DNA from: Torreya grandis
Lineage: Eukaryota; Streptophyta; Pinopsida; Cupressales; Taxaceae
Length of the DNA stretch: 64,000 nucleotides
Direction of reading: 5' to 3'
NCBI GenBank assembly: GCA_037957365.1
Contig: JARHVA010002686.1
Location: 552,501-616,500 of the forward strand
Shown here: positions 62,151 to 64,000 of the stretch, in pieces
Layout: every line of letters starts with the position of its first letter
Numbering within the stretch: the stretch's first letter is position 1
Program-made: the position numbers and the translations under genes
The notes under the pieces: generated by a model
Told to the model about the DNA's origin: nothing
The model's input: only the letters and a program-made list of their open reading frames with translations
Databases searched by the model: none

Positions 62151-62599
62151 AGTGATGATGCAGAAGTATTTACAGATCATATGCAATAGTTGTAAGGAGT
62201 AAGTAGAAAGTTACAGGAATGTAATGAGAAATATAAAGTAATAATGAATGTCAAAATAAGATCCAAGGTATTTGAAGAAAGAGAGTTTGTAATGATTTAC
62301 TTGAAGAGAGATGAATTTTCAAAAGACATGTATAATAAGTTGAAGTACAATAAAGTTGGGCCATGTAGAATTGTGAAAAAAATTAATGATAACATATATG
62401 AGGTGAGTTTAGCATAAAATTTTGATATATATCTATTATTTAATGTTTCATATTTATATTAAATCCATGGAGAAGATGGTGAAGGTGACGAAGATGAAGA
62501 AGTAAATTGGAAGCAACAAGTTTCAAAGAGAAAGAAAGAAAAAATAGTGCATGTTTTGGATATGAAGACAGTGAGCACAAGGCAAGAGAATTATAATAG

Positions 62600-63353
62600 T
62601 AATCATGGATAGCTCACCAAAATTTTATTCTCTCACTTAATTTATAGTATAAATCATTGAAAATAGGCTATGAATGGTCCAATTTAGTGCCTATTCCCAT
62701 CGTTCAGTTCTTCTGTCTCTTATGGAAAATTTGACTTCTTATTTTATTTTCCATTAGAAGTAAATTAAGAGATCTAATTACCAAAATCAGAGGTAGTGTG
62801 TGATTGATTGAATTAATGTTTCATTTCAATAAAAGAGACACCTCATAAGCTTTCCATGTATGGCTCTCGATTCATAGAAAACTATTATTTCTCAATTTTG
62901 TGGTGTCCATTGATTCTATCTTTGATCATGCATCCGACATACATTGTGGCTAAGAATTATTTTTGGGTTTTATGTCCTGTAAAGCCTCTAGTTTAATAGA
63001 CTTTAGAAAAATCTTATTATTTATTTTCCTTACCTATTCACGCTAAAATATTTGTAGTATCTATGATATAATTCACTTTGTAGACTTAAGTAAGCTACTG
63101 ATATCTTGGAAAAAAAAGTGCTTCTTTTCAAATTTCATTTCTTCCCTTTTAATCATGTTGTTAATACAAAATGGATTAAAAAACCACCACATACATGTCA
63201 AGTTATACTAGAATTGTACGACATATTATTGGGCGATTAGACTTAGTGAAAGAATAAAAGTAGTGTAGTTGATGGTGTCCATTCATTCCACTTTGGAATA
63301 AATCTCCACCATTCCATAAGCATCTTTTTTCCTTCACCAAATTGGGAGGGGGT
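62600..63353 (+). repeat. GC-richer repeated block, copy C
   Basis: Matches 51881-52620 of copy B from the AATAGTAATCA motif onward (CATTTCAATAA, GAGACACCTC, TGGCTCTCG, TGATGGTGTCCATTCATTCC). Broken at its right end by the copia LTR within a GGGAGGGGG run. Confidence 0.65.
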
Positions 63354-63659
63354 TGTTGATGTTGGAGGAGCAGCTTCAGTCTCCCACTTCCAGCCCAACA
63401 TCTTGGACTTTTGGTTGAGGCCGACATGGAGATTGACATAATGTGTCTCTTTGCCAATAGGGAGATTGAAGAGATGTGTCTCTTTCCTCTCACTTGTATA
63501 TATAATGATTCATCATTGTTCAAGATAGATATATTCAATCACAAGTATTATTTATAAGATAGAGTAGACTTCTAAAGAGTAAATCAGATTTATCTTGTTG
63601 TGTTCATTATTCATTGTGTTGCAATTTTTTTTATTTCAATTCTAATCATAAATCTAACA
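63354..63659 (+). repeat. 5' LTR of the second copia element
   Basis: 306 bp, begins TGTTGATGTTGGAGG and ends AAATCTAACA. Holds a TATA-like TATATATAA at about 63497, and an internal repeat (GGAGATTGA with ATGTGTCTCTTT, twice, at about 63429 and 63460) that could be regulatory. Confidence 0.9.
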
Positions 63660-63670
63660 TGGTATCAGAG
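63660..63670 (+). other. Primer-binding site of the second copia element
   Basis: TGGTATCAGAG directly after the LTR, complementary to the 3' end of initiator tRNA-Met. Confidence 0.9.
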
Positions 63671-63761
63671 TGGGTTTGAAGAAGATTGTGATCAGACTTG
63701 TCATTACAACAATAATCTATATTGTTCTTTATATCTCTTGTCTATCCCTATATTAGTCAAG

Positions 63762-64000
63762 ATGGTGAACAATCTTAAAATTGAGGATAGACTCGAAGGA
63801 GCATCCAACTTCACATCATAGAGGTTCAGATTCATGCTTACCTTGGAAGAAAATGATTTCACTGAGTTTGTGGAAACCAAAGTTCCTGAACCATTAGAGG
63901 AAGAATAGAAGTTATAGTGGAAAAAGAAAGACATCAAGGCGAAGAATATATTGGTTAACTCCGTTAAATATCATATTGTTCTGATTGTCTCCAATTTGAA
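63762..64000 (+). pseudogene. Copia gag N-terminus (partial, with stops)
   Basis: Starts MVNNLKIEDRLEGASNFTS, the usual opening of this copia gag type, and continues RFRFMLTLEENDFTEFVETK and KDIKAKNILVNSVKYHIV. A TAG replaces the expected tryptophan codon after FTS, and two further TAGs occur in the acidic stretch. The frame otherwise continues to the window edge, so this copy is younger or less decayed than the other elements. Confidence 0.85.

Larger units (their letters stand above)
63354..64000 (+). mobile_element. Second Ty1/copia element, 5' part only
   Basis: An LTR, an initiator tRNA-Met primer-binding site and the beginning of gag follow each other with normal spacing; the rest lies outside the window. 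It is a different family from the 8.3-20.1 kb element (LTR 306 bp, unrelated sequence). It inserted into the GC-richer block of segment copy C. The pentamer before it is GGGGT (63349-63353). Confidence 0.92.

Overview
The window looks like nuclear DNA of a large-genome land plant. It is strongly AT-rich, holds no intact protein-coding gene, and is packed with decayed LTR retrotransposons of both plant superfamilies, Ty1/copia and chromodomain-type Ty3/gypsy. It also has long dinucleotide and trinucleotide microsatellites and a broken plant-type family 1 beta-glucosidase with plant-like exon and intron remains. The large number of old, mutated insertions would suit a gymnosperm, but I cannot fix the lineage from the sequence.

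Layout: 1-7.5 kb is AT-rich sequence with two unrecognised coding relics. From 7.6 kb to 63.35 kb the backbone is a segment present three times in the same order and orientation: copy A about 7.59-28.47 kb, copy B about 37.24-54.46 kb, copy C about 54.54-63.35 kb and truncated. Each copy was enlarged by different insertions. Copy A carries an 11.8-kb copia element on the minus strand (8308-20102, near-matched 5-bp target duplication), itself split by about 5 kb of unidentified DNA, and a solo gypsy LTR with a perfect 5-bp target duplication (24828-25372). Between A and B lies gypsy copy 1 (28887-33909, plus strand). Copy B carries the beta-glucosidase pseudogene (about 39.06-40.58 kb), gypsy copy 2 (41520-47168, minus strand), a fragment of a gypsy LTR, and a tandem array of a miniature LTR element (49769-51647). 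Copy C carries gypsy copy 3 (57469 to about 62600, plus strand, 3' end lost). A second copia element begins at 63354 and runs out of the window.

The most unusual object is the 49.77-51.65 kb array. It consists of ten 122-129-bp LTRs alternating with nine 63-89-bp internal segments. Each LTR begins TGTTGG and ends CCAACA or a close variant. It is followed directly by a primer-binding site matching the 3' end of initiator tRNA-Met, and each internal segment ends in a G-rich tract. These are the parts of a TRIM (terminal-repeat retrotransposon in miniature). Every LTR also contains a 65-72-nt tRNA-like sequence with near-consensus Pol III A and B boxes, conceptually parallel to Cassandra TRIMs, whose LTRs carry 5S rRNA sequence. 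The array has a four-unit higher-order repeat and a hairpin across each internal/LTR junction.

Nothing here seems able to move by itself or make a working protein. All retroelement reading frames contain stops or frameshifts, and the beta-glucosidase lacks large parts. Boundaries, terminal motifs and target duplications were read by eye; similarity between copies is described qualitatively because no alignment program was run.
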